64,000 nt of DNA from JARFQH01 sp963825595 (GTDB lineage: Bacteria; Desulfobacterota; Desulfobacteria; Desulfobacterales; SG8-13), in assembly GCA_963825595.1 (NCBI GenBank), contig CAWGUE010000001.1, positions 62,001 to 126,000 on the forward strand, read 5' to 3'. Shown here piece after piece: positions 34,136 through 44,292 of this stretch (within the stretch, counting starts at the first letter, position 1; each line of letters starts with the position of its first letter). A program made the position numbers and the translations under genes. The notes under the pieces are model-generated. The model worked only from the letters and a program-made list of their open reading frames with translations. It had not been told where the DNA came from and ran no database searches.

Positions 34136-35839
34136 TCAAAGCACTTTGAGAGCCACCCGGCGTATACCGGGAAAGCCGCTTCGGGAGGCGGTCACCAAAA
34201 CCTGCTTGGCCTTTTCCGTCTTCAGCTCCATAAGGGCAATGGCGGCGCCCTTTCGACGGGCGCTGGCAAGGAACCGGGAAAACAGGCCGCCTTTTAGAAG
34301 TATATCCTGTAGATACACGACCAAATCGGCTGAGCCGCATTTGCCGAGCGCTCTGTAGCAGGCGGATTGATGTTCGTACTCCTTGCCCCGGAATTTTCGT
34401 TTTTTCAGATAATCCAAAAGAAGCCTTTCGGTCACTTCGCAGCGGCGCGACCCAAGATAATCCAGGCACTTTTGACGGATGGGGCCGTTCTCATCGTCGA
34501 GCAGTGCGATGAGTTTTTCGGGTATCCACAGGTTCCGCCAGGCAACGACGTTGATAACTTCCATCCGAACCCGCTCCGCCGGATGATTGAGCAGTTTGGC
34601 AAGGATTCGGTCGGAGCCTTTCCCATTTATCCGGCCGAGCAACGGAACCAGGCGATACAAAAGGCCTTCACCGGCGATGTTCAACAGGTGTTCGAACGGG
34701 CTCATATCTCTTTCAGCCAACGCAACAATCACGTCCGCGATCAATTTTCCCACCGCGGGACTCTGCGTTTCAGACAGTAATGAGCCGAGGGCATAAATCG
34801 CCTTGGACGGCAGCAGGCTTAACGTCTGTTTGGCTTTTACCAGTTCTGATTCATCGAGTTCGGGCCATGGATCCTGAAGGACCGCCAGATACTCCTTGCC
34901 GGATATCTCCGTAAAAAAATCCTTTATACCCGGATGAATCGCTGGCGATGTTTCTTTGGAAAGCATGCGGACCTGGTGCAACCTTTTGAGTATTTGGTAG
35001 CCACTGTTAAAATCTCTTTTGGACAGTGCTTTTTGCAGTCCTTCCTTCAGATACTCCAGCACGACCTCGAAAAACTCATGGCCCTCCTGCTCCTTGAGGA
35101 TGTCGGCCATCATGTTCAGGATCTCTCCTGATGCATCGCGCCGTTCACCCTTTTTAACCATCTCTTTTAGGGTCTCTATCTCGATCGGCTTCAATTCCAG
35201 TAAGTCCATATCCACCAGGCGCAGCTGCTTGGCCCTGTCGACCAGCTCGCGTGCTGCAACGCCGCTATTCAGTGTCTCCAAGGACTTGAAAAGAGAGGTG
35301 CCATTTTGCTGAGCAGCCCCGCCCGGTGCTTGTTTTTCTCCTTTTTCAATCGAATCTGCGCTGTCTGAATCGGTTTCGATGATACTGTCAACAGCCTCAT
35401 AGAGGACATGGGGTAGCTGTGCTTCCCATAGGGCGGTAACGATATCGCCCTCGGCCTCGGCCGGAATGACCTTGTATTTATGTAAAATTTTGACGAACGT
35501 TTTCGTTTCAGGTAAATCTATCCCAGCCTGAAAAACCAACTTGAGCATGCCATCCCGAAAAAGGGCGAAGGCAATGTCTCCATCTTTGGCCGTGCCCTCG
35601 TAAACCACCTCATCTTCGATCAAAAACCGGTCTTTTTTAACCTTGATGCAGAGCTCGTTATGTTGGCTGAAGTATGAATCAAAACAAGTCTTCAAACGCG
35701 TGACAGCCGACTGACATTTATTATGGTCTTCAGAGTACAGGGTCATGATTTTGCATACGAACTGCAGCGTATCGATAATTGATTTGGCCTCTGCGATCGA
35801 TTCTGCAGGGTGATTCGTTGTCGGCTTTTGCGAAATCAT
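34136..35839 (-). CDS. HEAT-repeat-like protein sharing an N-terminal domain with the HD-GYP neighbour
   Basis: The product is 567 residues, with no signal peptide or membrane helix. Residues ~20-135 (VCKIMTLYSEDHNKC...LCIKVKKDRFLIEDEVVYEG...FRDGMLKLVFQAGID) match in pattern the N-terminal domain of the adjacent HD-GYP protein. A Ser/Asp-rich linker (~150-195) follows. The C-terminal ~350 residues are helical pairs of HEAT type (LAKLLNHPAERVRMEVINVVA, LIALLDDENGPIRQKCLDYLG). It is probably a protein-interaction scaffold for the c-di-GMP enzymes on either side. It begins 14 bases after the GGDEF gene. Confidence 0.75.
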   Translation of the reverse strand: MISQKPTTNHPAESIAEAKSIIDTLQFVCKIMTLYSEDHNKCQSAVTRLKTCFDSYFSQHNELCIKVKKDRFLIEDEVVYEGTAKDGDIAFALFRDGMLKLVFQAGIDLPETKTFVKILHKYKVIPAEAEGDIVTALWEAQLPHVLYEAVDSIIETDSDSADSIEKGEKQAPGGAAQQNGTSLFKSLETLNSGVAARELVDRAKQLRLVDMDLLELKPIEIETLKEMVKKGERRDASGEILNMMADILKEQEGHEFFEVVLEYLKEGLQKALSKRDFNSGYQILKRLHQVRMLSKETSPAIHPGIKDFFTEISGKEYLAVLQDPWPELDESELVKAKQTLSLLPSKAIYALGSLLSETQSPAVGKLIADVIVALAERDMSPFEHLLNIAGEGLLYRLVPLLGRINGKGSDRILAKLLNHPAERVRMEVINVVAWRNLWIPEKLIALLDDENGPIRQKCLDYLGSRRCEVTERLLLDYLKKRKFRGKEYEHQSACYRALGKCGSADLVVYLQDILLKGGLFSRFLASARRKGAAIALMELKTEKAKQVLVTASRSGFPGIRRVALKVL

Positions 35840-35853
35840 CCGATTTTATCTCT

Positions 35854-36825
35854 CTATCCCGCTTTTTTCACTGCGGTTGAACACGTCCGGTTGCGGCCGC
35901 TGTTTTTAGCGCGGTACATGGCGACATCAGCATTTCGAATGATCGCGGACCGATCGATGCCATCTTCTGGGTAGGAAGCGATGCCGATGCTCGTGGTAAC
36001 TTTCCCCTGGGGTTGCGATTCGCAACCGCTGAATGGATAATTTTCAATCTGGATGCGCAACTTTTCAGCGACGATCTTGGCCCCCTCTTTTGATGTATCC
36101 GGAAGAATGATGACGAACTCCTCTCCACCATAACGGGCCACAATATCCGATTCCCTGACAAAACCGTGCAGGATACCGGCGAGTTGGTTCAGGAGGCGAT
36201 CACCTTTTTGGTGGCCGTGGGTGTCGTTGTAACACTTGAAATGATCCAGATCGAAAAAGATCAACGAAAATAACCGATTCGTGCGCTGACAGCGTTTTAT
36301 TTCCGCCTTCAGGAAATCCTGGAAGTACTGATGGTTGTAAAGTCCGGTCAGCGCATCGCGACAAGCCATCCGGTTCAGAATTTTGTTGGCGCTTTTGAGT
36401 TCGGCATTTTTTTTCTGCAGTGAATTGAGCAATTTACGGTTTTCCTTGATTAAACAAACCTTCTCTATGGCCCGCTTCACCGCCGCGGATATGATGCTGA
36501 GGTCCTCGAACGGCTTCAAGAGGTAATCGTATGCCCCATTGCGAAGGGCCTCCAAGGCGGTCTCGAGGGACGCAAAACTGGTTATGATAATCACCTGCAT
36601 ATCCGGATAGCGTTCCTTGGTTATTTTCAGAAGTTCCAAGCCGTTGATTCCCGGCATTTTAATATCGGAAACCACGAGAGCAAACGACTTCTGTTCCATG
36701 AATTCCAAGGCCTCTTCACCGCTGGCCGCCGCTGTGACGGCATAGCCGTCTTTCTCGAGTACCTGAGCAAGAACACTGCGTATCGACATCTCATCATCGA
36801 CAACCAGGATTTCTATTTTATCCAT
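35854..36825 (-). CDS. response regulator diguanylate cyclase (REC-GGDEF)
   Basis: The product is 323 residues. A receiver domain (residues ~4-120; Asp54 in VVSDIKMPG, KPFEDLS) is joined by a coiled linker to a GGDEF domain (~155-315). The active-site motif is GGEEF (233-237) and the product-inhibition site RESD lies exactly five residues ahead of it (224-227), so the enzyme should make cyclic di-GMP and be feedback-inhibited. GGAGG precedes the ATG. It is the first large gene of a run that also encodes an HD-GYP phosphodiesterase, pairing synthesis and breakdown. Confidence 0.92.
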   Translation of the reverse strand: MDKIEILVVDDEMSIRSVLAQVLEKDGYAVTAAASGEEALEFMEQKSFALVVSDIKMPGINGLELLKITKERYPDMQVIIITSFASLETALEALRNGAYDYLLKPFEDLSIISAAVKRAIEKVCLIKENRKLLNSLQKKNAELKSANKILNRMACRDALTGLYNHQYFQDFLKAEIKRCQRTNRLFSLIFFDLDHFKCYNDTHGHQKGDRLLNQLAGILHGFVRESDIVARYGGEEFVIILPDTSKEGAKIVAEKLRIQIENYPFSGCESQPQGKVTTSIGIASYPEDGIDRSAIIRNADVAMYRAKNSGRNRTCSTAVKKAG

Positions 36826-36886
36826 CCGTTATCCTCCATCCTATGTATTGTCCCGAATTGGTTGTTACGAAAACCATATCGGCAGT

Positions 36887-37018
36887 TTATTTCAAAAGTT
36901 GAGCGCACCGAATGACCATATCGCCTTCCGAACCGGAAATTCCAGCCATTGCCTTGCTGAAGGCAATGTCGCATCCACGCAACCGTCTCAGCAGTTCTTC
37001 CGCCGACCGCGTGTCCAT
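36887..37018 (-). CDS. candidate 43-residue protein leading the c-di-GMP gene run
   Basis: An ATG at 37018, nine bases after AAGGA, opens a frame for a 43-residue soluble product beginning MDTRSAEELLRRLRG and ending VIRCAQLLK. An ATG four bases earlier opens a longer, less protein-like frame (69 codons, ending at 36813). The shorter one has ordinary amphipathic composition. It ends 61 bases before the diguanylate cyclase start. No family is recognised. Confidence 0.35.
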   Translation of the reverse strand: MDTRSAEELLRRLRGCDIAFSKAMAGISGSEGDMVIRCAQLLK

Positions 37019-37205
37019 CCATAATTATCCTTTTTCATGTAGGGTGGTTTTTGCCTCAATTTTTCAGTGAGGGGATACATCCATATTCTAACAAATTAGA
37101 AGTTAAAGCTTTTTCAAACGATACCGATAAATACTTATGATACTCAATCGTTAGGGATCGTATTCAGTCTATCAAACAACAATAAAATTCCCGCATGAAA
37201 GGTTA

Positions 37206-38759
37206 ATGATTATGCGCCTGCCTATGGCAACTATTCGCAGAGCAACCGGCGTCGCTATGGTGGTGACGGTTTTTTCGGTTATAGCGAACCTGGTTTTACC
37301 GGTGGAGGTGACCGGTGCGGATATGGCTTCTGCACCAGTAATAATGACCGATCAGGGCCACGGCTCAAAAATGGCCGCAAGAGACTGACACTGGACGATT
37401 GCCTCAGCAAGGCAATGGAGCATAACCGCCGCCGACCGGCTTCCCGGTTTGCCGTAGCCATGGCGGAGGCCCAGCACCGCCAGGCACTGGCCGGGTATTG
37501 GCCGCAGGTAAATCTGAAGGGTGCATATCATCACATGGACGAAGCGCCTAATTTCCTGTTTCCATCCACTTCCATCCCTGTGCCGGGCGGGACGGCGATC
37601 ATTACCGTACCCCCTGGTGTTCTCGGGCCGGAGCCGTGCAGCTTCCGGTGAGCATACCCCCTCAATCAATTGATACCCCAGAGCAGGATATCAAGCTGGC
37701 GGATCCAGACTCGTTCCTCGCATCCCTGAATGCCACGTGGCTGCTTTACGACGGCGGTATGCGCAAAGGGCTGCGCGAACAGACCAAGGGCTGGCTGGAG
37801 GTGGTCAACCAGGAAGCCCGGCGTACGGACCTCGAGATCGCCGACAGTGTCAAACGGTTTTATTTTGGTGCCGTACTGGCACGGCAGCTTCATCAGGTCG
37901 GCAAGGACACGCTGGCGCGCATGGAAGCCACCCTGAGCCTGACCGAAATGATGTACAAAGAGGGTTCCGGCAGGGTAAAGAAAACCGACTACCTCGATAA
38001 CAAGGTGATGGTCGAAACGCTGCGATCCGCTGTGGCCTTGCTGGAGAAAAATGAGGAAATGGCCCAGGCGGCGCTGGCCAATACCATGGGGCTTGTCGTG
38101 GAACTCGAACGTGATCCCCGCGGACCGGGACGTCCCCTTCGTTCCCTATACCGGTGAATCTTGAAAATATCGTCGGCACCGCGTATCGGTTCAGCCCGGA
38201 CTGGGCTCAGGTGAAAGCCGGGATTCGGGCGGCGGAAGGCGCCGTTAAGACCGCCCGGAGCGGCCATTTCCCCAAGCTCGCATTGACCGGCGATCTTCAC
38301 AAGTGGTGGAACGACTATGATGCCGGAATGGCCACGGACCAGAACAAGGAAGGCTGGTCGGTCGGTGTCGGTATCGAAATCCCGATCTTCGACGGATTCC
38401 TGACTCGCAACAAAGTGAGCGCAACCCGGGCTCGGCTGGCCAAGATTACCGAAGAGCAATTTCTCCTCAAGGAAGGTATCGGTCTGCAGATCAAGGATAT
38501 TTTTCTTGGCCTCGATGCCGCACGCAAGTCTGACCAGGCGACGCTCGACGCCATGTTGGCCGCCCGCGAAAACCGGGATCTGAACACCCGCGCCTACCAG
38601 AACGAACTGGTGGAAACCGACAAGGTCATCCGCGCCCAACTCATCGAGGCGTTGATGTCTGCCCAGCACTATAAAACACGCTACGACCACATTGCCCTAC
38701 AGTCCCAGCTCAATCTGGTGGTGGGAACCGAAGTTCTCAAACAATTGCAAGCGAAATGA
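37206..38759 (+). pseudogene. TolC-family outer-membrane protein gene, frameshifted
   Basis: The pieces, in three frames, together spell a TolC/OprM-type outer-membrane channel: a signal peptide (37206-~37370), RLTLDDCLSKAMEHN with a helical segment and WPQVNL (~37380-37640), NATWLLYDGGMRKG with long helices (~37640-38130), and FSPDWAQVKAGIRAAEG, GIEIPIFDGFL and the end (~38154-38759). At least three frameshifts separate them. No sequence appears lost at the joins, so either sequencing errors or recent decay is possible. No pump or adaptor gene is next to it. It leads a run of PhnD-like genes on the same strand, 34 bases ahead of the first. Confidence 0.75.
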
Positions 38760-38793
38760 TCGCCATGCGAACCGCGAAAAAGAATGGTGGAAA

Positions 38794-39807
38794 ATGACGC
38801 ACGGCAACCATAAAAATTCGAAACGGCCTTTTCCACCGGGCAAGCGGATATCGACTTGTGTCAGGACGGGAATCGTCATCTGGCTGAGCGTTCTTTTCAC
38901 TGCCGCACTCGCCGCGGCCCACGACAGCGACAATTGGCATGAGCCCGCTTCGGTCCATATCGCCCTATCTGGCGGTACTTTTGTGGAGGTCAACCCCAAT
39001 GATGCCCAAGCGGCCGTGAAGGCGTGGGGCCAAACCATCCTGAAGCAGCGCGGCATTGTCACGGAAGTGGAAACCATGGTTTTTCAGAAAACAGAGGCGT
39101 TGGTCGAGGCGCTCAAAAACCGACAGGCGGATGCCGCGGCCATGCTCGCCGAGGAATTCATTCGAATGGAGGCAAAACCCGATGCGGTTTTTCTTTCCTC
39201 AAGGAATAATTCGTTCACTGAACGATATGTCCTCCTCGTGCATCGCCATAGCGGCATCGACGCCGTCGACAAACTGCTGGGTCACCAACTCGTGCTGCAC
39301 CACAATCCGAAGACCAGTCTGGCATCAGCGTGGCTCGACACCCTCCTGGCCAGTCATGCATTGGGTTTTCCGGAGGAGGTGTTTGAGAGCATGACCCGGA
39401 TTGAAAATGCCTCAAAGGCCGTCCTACGGGTGTTCTTTCGCCAGGTCGATGCCTGCATTGTCACCGCCAATGTCTTCGATATCGTCAGCGAACTGAATCC
39501 ACAGGTGCGCAAGGATTTGCGGGTAATCGCCAGGTCCCCGGAAGTGATCCCCACCTTGTTTTTTTTCCGCCCCGATTATACCGCGGAAGTCAAAGGCAAG
39601 TTGGAAGACGCCCTCGTTGCTCTACACGAGACACCGGCAGGCCAGCAGGTGCTGATGATTTTCCAGGGCGAACGAATGGAGAAGCACCCCATTGCATGCC
39701 TTGAAAGCAGCCAACAGTTGCTGGAAAAAGCCGACCGCTTGAGGCGGCGCAGCAGCACCGGGGAAAAGCCACATCTCTCAAAGGTGAACGACAATGCCAA
39801 GAACTGA
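38794..39807 (+). CDS. PhnD-like periplasmic binding protein 1
   Basis: The start is the ATG at 38794; the frame is open further upstream inside the TolC-like gene. The product is about 337 residues. A signal peptide with a basic N-terminus (~1-43, core WLSVLFTAALAAA) is followed by a PhnD-type two-lobed binding domain. It has FVEVNPNDAQAAVKAW, a helix of LVEALKNRQADAAAML, and the late FDIVSELNPQVRKDLRVIARSPEVIPTLFF and ETPAGQQVLMIFQ. The family binds phosphonate, phosphite or similar small ligands. No transporter permease or ATPase is present, and a kinase gene follows, so sensing rather than uptake is inferred. It overlaps the next gene by 14 bases. Confidence 0.8.
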   Translation: MTHGNHKNSKRPFPPGKRISTCVRTGIVIWLSVLFTAALAAAHDSDNWHEPASVHIALSGGTFVEVNPNDAQAAVKAWGQTILKQRGIVTEVETMVFQKTEALVEALKNRQADAAAMLAEEFIRMEAKPDAVFLSSRNNSFTERYVLLVHRHSGIDAVDKLLGHQLVLHHNPKTSLASAWLDTLLASHALGFPEEVFESMTRIENASKAVLRVFFRQVDACIVTANVFDIVSELNPQVRKDLRVIARSPEVIPTLFFFRPDYTAEVKGKLEDALVALHETPAGQQVLMIFQGERMEKHPIACLESSQQLLEKADRLRRRSSTGEKPHLSKVNDNAKN

Positions 39808-40744
39808 CAAGAACCCCGTCATCGATGTCGGAAAGGCCTGTCAATACCTGTTTGTGCTGGTACTGCTGTTGGTTGCTTCGGCCTGGCACCCGGGGCAGGC
39901 CGCAGAGCTGAAACCTCGCGTTTTGCGGGTCGGATTCACTAAGACCTGCTTTCAAGGCGTAAACAAGAACGATGCGGAGGCTTCGTTCAAGACCTTTCTG
40001 GCGACAGTCGGGCTCCAGCGCGGATATGAGCTCGAGCCTATTGTCGAGATCTTCGATGCTCTACCGACCTTTGTAACGGCAATCAATGATGGGAAAATCC
40101 AACTGGCGGTTATCGATCCTTGGCAATATCTGTCGATGGATATACGCAAAGTAATGCCCCCCTATTTCACCCCCGTACCAAAGGACGATGTGGGCAGAAG
40201 CTATGCGATACTGACACGCAGTGGGAGCGAGTTTCACACGTTGGGCGATCTCCGGGGTAAGGATTTTGTACGACTGGAAATAGGTGCAGCCACCATGGGG
40301 CAACCATGGCTCAAAACACTTCTGCTGGTAAATGGTTTCGGAACGCAGGAGCGTTTTTTCGGCAAAATTGATATTGTCACGAAACCATCTTTAGCCGTGC
40401 TGCCGGTCTTCTTCGGCAACAAGCACGCCTGTCTGGTGGACATGCTGGGTTTCGATGTCATGAAAGAACTGAATCCCCAACTCGGGCTCAAACTCCAGGT
40501 CATCGCCAGATCAGAGCCATACATAGACGACGTAATCTGTCTTTCTAAAAAAGGGTGGACTTCTGAAAAACACAAACAGGACGTCATACAATCGTTGGCA
40601 GATTTGCATCTTGAACCGGCAGGGCAGCAAATCCTTACCATATTCAAAACCGCTAAACTGGTTCCCTTCCAGGAGGCACAGTTGGACACGGTGAAGAAAC
40701 TATGGGCAACACACGAAAACATACAAAGAAAGGTCCAGCCGTGA
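39794..40744 (+). CDS. PhnD-like periplasmic binding protein 2
   Basis: The product is 316 residues with a signal peptide (~1-37) and a PhnD-type domain: VGFTKTCFQGVNKNDAEASF, AINDGKIQLAVIDPWQYLS, VPKDDVGRSYAILTR, and FDVMKELNPQLGLKLQVIARS near the end. A ribosome binding site (AAAGGTGA) lies within the end of the preceding gene. The stop overlaps the GTG of the third copy (GTGA), a sign of translational coupling. It is a paralogue of its two neighbours, most alike in the second lobe. Confidence 0.82.
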   Translation: MPRTDKNPVIDVGKACQYLFVLVLLLVASAWHPGQAAELKPRVLRVGFTKTCFQGVNKNDAEASFKTFLATVGLQRGYELEPIVEIFDALPTFVTAINDGKIQLAVIDPWQYLSMDIRKVMPPYFTPVPKDDVGRSYAILTRSGSEFHTLGDLRGKDFVRLEIGAATMGQPWLKTLLLVNGFGTQERFFGKIDIVTKPSLAVLPVFFGNKHACLVDMLGFDVMKELNPQLGLKLQVIARSEPYIDDVICLSKKGWTSEKHKQDVIQSLADLHLEPAGQQILTIFKTAKLVPFQEAQLDTVKKLWATHENIQRKVQP

Positions 40745-41688
40745 GAATCCTCTCAGCCGGATCCTTGGGGTGCGTGGCTGCAGGAATCGGACTGCTGCTG
40801 GCCCTGCTGTGGGTCGTCCCGTCGGGGGCGGAAGAACTGAACAGCGGATTGAAGCCGGCGTCTATTATCAGTGGGATTCACCCGGGCCGCGTTTCTGAAC
40901 ATGAACCCCACCGACGTGGAGGCCGCTTTCGCAGTCTTGGCCCAGACGGTCGGTCGTAAACGCGGCTACCATGTCACTTCAACGACGCGGATCTTCGATG
41001 ACACCACGGATTTCGAAACAGCGATTAAAAACGGGGCCGTCAACCTGCCCATCTTTGACGCCTGGACCTATCTGTCGATGAACATCGGACGGCGGGTAAC
41101 ACCGTTTTACGTCAGTTCGGAACAGGGAAAAGTGGGGAAACAATATGTCGTCTTAACCCATCGCGGAAGCGGTTTGAACACTCTGGTTAATCTGCGCGGC
41201 AAAAACATTGCGGCACTGGAAACCGCCAACACGACACTCGGGCTTGCCTGGCTCGACACCCACCTGCGGACGAAACCGCCTGGGAACCTGTGCGACATTT
41301 TTCAATCAGGCCGAAAGTGTCGGGAAGCCTTCCGCGGCCGTTCTGCCGGTGTTTTTCGGCAAAAAGGACGCCTGTGTGGTGGACACTGCGAGTTTTGACG
41401 TTATGAAAGAGCTGAATCCGCAGGTGGGCAAAGAACTTCAACGTGTGGTCGTATTCAGAATCTTTTGTAGATGCCTTCATCTGCGTTAGCAATTTGGGTT
41501 GGTCCTCCGAAGAGTTCAAACGGGATTTGATTCAGGCACTGGGCGAACTGCACCTCGAACCCGCGGGGCAGCAACTCCTCACCCTGTTCAAGACCAGTCA
41601 ACTCGTTCCGTTCAAGGAATCGCATTTAGAGACCGTGAGGACATTGCGGACGACCTACAACACGTTGCGGACAGAGCACAAACCGTGA
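40741..41688 (+). pseudogene. PhnD-like periplasmic binding protein 3, frameshifted
   Basis: The gene would begin with the GTG at 40741, coupled to the previous stop. A signal peptide (core GIGLLLALLWVVPSG) and then VGFTRAAFLNMNPTDVEAAF, AIKNGAVNLPIFDAWTYLS, VVLTHRGSGLNTL, PVFFGKKDACVVDTASFDVMKELNPQVG and LHLEPAGQQLLTLFKTSQL appear in order but in three frames, with shifts near 40870-40890, 41280-41300 and 41450. All domain parts are present. Whether this is decay or sequence error cannot be told from one sequence. Confidence 0.75.
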
Positions 41689-43686
41689 AAACAAACGCTG
41701 TCAAGAAAAAGCGCATGGGCATCAAGTTGCGGACGGCCCTCTTGTCCTGGCTGGTGACAATCGTCACGCTATTGATCTTCGTCAGTGTGATCATTCCGGA
41801 GCAAAAGCATACATTCCTTGAGAACTTGGACTCCAAGGCCCACGGTGTCGCTGTAGCTTTGCGGGATGTGGCGGCCGGGTCCGTCGTCAATGCGGATTTC
41901 AGCACCGTTGTCGACCACTGCATGCAAATCCTGGCCGGTGACACCTCGATCGACTACCTTGTGGTCACACGCAATGACGGCTTCTCGCTTCTTCACGATC
42001 GTTCGGGATGGCGTCAGGAAGAAAAGTTGTCACCAGACTGGCATCCCGCGCAACGCTCGGTTAAAAGCGGCATCGATTTCATTTCATCGTTCAATCGGCG
42101 TGTCTTCAACTACTCGCAGCCGTTCGACTATTCCGGCATTGAGTGGGGATGGATTCACGTGGGCCTGACCCTTGACAGCTATGATCGCAGCGTGGCGACG
42201 GTTTATTGGCGTACCATTATGCTGGCGGTCATCTGCATCGTGATCAGCTTCATCGCCTCCGTTGTATACGCCAAGCGACTCGTGCAGCCCATCCTGGTTC
42301 TTCGGACCGTTGTCCAGAAAATCGCCGGCGGCGACCTGTCAACGCGGGTCAATATCAATAGCGGCGACGAGTTGGGCAATCTGGCCGGCTCTGTCAACAC
42401 AATGACAGAAGCTCTTCTGAAGAAAGACAATATCCTGGAGAGTGTCCGTTTTTCCGCCCAGCAGTTCCTGAGCACTTCGAACTGGAAGGAAATCATCGCA
42501 GAAGTATCTGGAAAAAATCGGCCGGGCAGCGGCTGTCGATCGCGTCTATGTTTTCGAAAATCATATGGACGAGGATGCGAACCTGCTGACTTCGCAGCGG
42601 TACGAATGGGCTTCAGAAAACACTCATTCGCAGCTCAACAATCCCAATCTTCAGAGTTTTCGATGGTACGGCACCGGTTTCGATGATTGGGCGGAGGTTC
42701 TAAAGCGGGAAGAGATCATTTCATGCCTGTGTCCGCGAATTGGACGCACCGCAGCGAGAGTTTTTCGAACAACAAGGCATCAAATCGATCATCTTGGCAC
42801 CCATCGTGGTGGATAACAGTTGGTGGGGGTTCCTTGGTCTTGATGAATGTTTACACGAGCGCGAGTGGACGGATGCAGAACAGGACAGCCTGCGAGCGGC
42901 TGCGGATATTCTCGGCGCCGCTATCTCAAGACAGCAAACACAGGATGCGCTGCTGAACGCCAAGCAATTGGCCGAGGCGGCCAATCAGGCCAAGTCACAA
43001 TTCCTGGCCAATATGAGTCACGAGCTTCGCACCCCGTTGAACCATATCATCGGATTTTCCGAGATGATATATGACAAACACTTCGGAGACTTGAACCAGA
43101 CCCAGGAGGGCTACGTAAAAAATGTCATTGAAAGCGGCCGGCACCTGCTCTCGCTCGTGAACGACATATTAGATCTTTCCAAGGTCGAAGCCGGCAAGCT
43201 CGAGTTCGAACCATCACCGTTTAATCTCAAAAATGTCCTGCAAAATAGCCTGGTCATGGTGAAAGAAAAAGCCATGAAACACAACATTCAGTTGGCGCTT
43301 GATATAGACGGCGTACCGGATACGATAACAGCCGATGAGCGCAAGCTAAAGCAAGTCCTCTATAACCTTCTGTCCAATGCCGTTAAATTCACCCACGACG
43401 GTGGAAGTGTTCGTGTTGGCGGCGAATTTGTCTGAGTTAAACGGATTGCATCGAAGTCTCTGTAACCGACACCGGTATCGGTCTGAAATCAGATGAAATC
43501 GCCCGCGTCTTTAAACCCTTTGAACAAGCCGAAGGATCACACGGCCGCAAATACCAGGGCACCGGATTGGGATTGTCTTTATCAAAAAAATTGGTTGAGT
43601 TGCACGGCGGTCGGATTTGGGTCGAAAGCGACGGTAAAGACCAAGGCAGCCGGTTCATTTTCAGTATTCCTGTCCTCGCTAACTAG
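41685..43686 (+). pseudogene. membrane sensor histidine kinase after PhnD genes, frameshifted
   Basis: A GTG at 41685 overlaps the stop of the third PhnD gene. A membrane helix (core ALLSWLVTIVTLLIFVSVII), a periplasmic domain, a second helix (MLAVICIVISFIASVVYA), HAMP, a GAF-like domain (IIVDNSW-type core: IILAPIVVDNSWWGFLGLDE), the acceptor motif MSHELRTPLNHIIGF and the ATPase domain (NLLSNAVKF, DTGIGL, GTGLGLSLSKKL) follow in order. Shifts of frame occur near 42510, 42735 and 43435. The coupling with three binding-protein genes suggests it reads their ligand state. It is paralogous to the kinase at 44293. Confidence 0.78.
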
Positions 43687-43729
43687 TGCCCATCCAGGAT
43701 TGTTGAAAAAATCGATGGACACATGTGTC

Positions 43730-43883
43730 AGTGTCCGATTCAAAAATGAGAATTTTTTTCACTGGGCAAGGCCGCATCCCGCCATAGGCGGGATTTACGG
43801 CGAGGATACTTATGGTGCACCGCAGCCAGAATCATGAGGAGAACACCGCACAGAGGATAAAACGGAATTTATGGATGGACACT
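43730..43883. repeat. repeat family D, copy 2 (MITE-like)
   Basis: This 154-bp element is homologous to 24953-25096, with the ends AGTGTCCGATTCAAAAATGAG and ATTTATGGATGGACACT. It lies 43 bases beyond a kinase stop codon and directly in front of a kinase remnant. Confidence 0.7.
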
Positions 43884-43904
43884 ATCTCGGTTATCGGGAT
43901 CGGG

Positions 43905-44140
43905 GACAAATCTCAGCCGCCATATCCGATACGATTACGGCCGATAGCCACAAGACCAAACAGGTTATTTGTAACCTCCTGGCCAACGCCTTAAAATTCA
44001 CAACGGATGGCGGCAGCCTTCGAATCTCAGCGAAATAACCAAACAATTAGAGGAACTGCACAGGGGGCGATTCTGGGCCGAAAGCAACGTGCAAAATGAC
44101 CGGAGCTGGTTCACCCTTACCCTGCCGGTGAGATCACCCG
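43905..44140 (+). pseudogene. remnant of a histidine kinase ATPase domain
   Basis: SDTITADSHKTKQVICNLL, then ANALKFTTDGGSLRIS, then a stop, then KQLEELHRGRFWAES and SWFTLTLPV. These match, in order, the last ~100 residues of the two neighbouring kinases. The D and G boxes between the two parts are deleted. It is clearly broken and not a sequencing artefact. It is probably left from a tandem kinase duplication cut by repeat D. Confidence 0.7.
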
Positions 44141-44215
44141 CGGCTCTGGATGGATTGGCACTTCGTATCGACAACCTACCAAAATTTCAAATAAAAATTG
44201 AAAATTCCAGGCCAT

Positions 44216-44230
44216 TGTAATATAATTACA
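44216..44230. promoter_or_regulatory. candidate operator palindrome upstream of the kinase at 44293
   Basis: TGTAAT-ATA-ATTACA is a perfect 6-bp inverted repeat about 63 bases before the start codon, inside an AT-rich stretch likely to hold the promoter. A second TGTATTACA half follows at 44237. The regulator is unknown. Confidence 0.35.
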
Positions 44231-44292
44231 TAACTTTGTATTACATTTATTGCATTTAATCCTCACCTTATGGCTGAACGATACGCACGACC

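Noticed and set aside
34371..34469. Frames on the strand opposite the HEAT-like gene
   Set aside because: They are shadows; the HEAT-like frame is continuous over 1.7 kb with consistent helical repeats.
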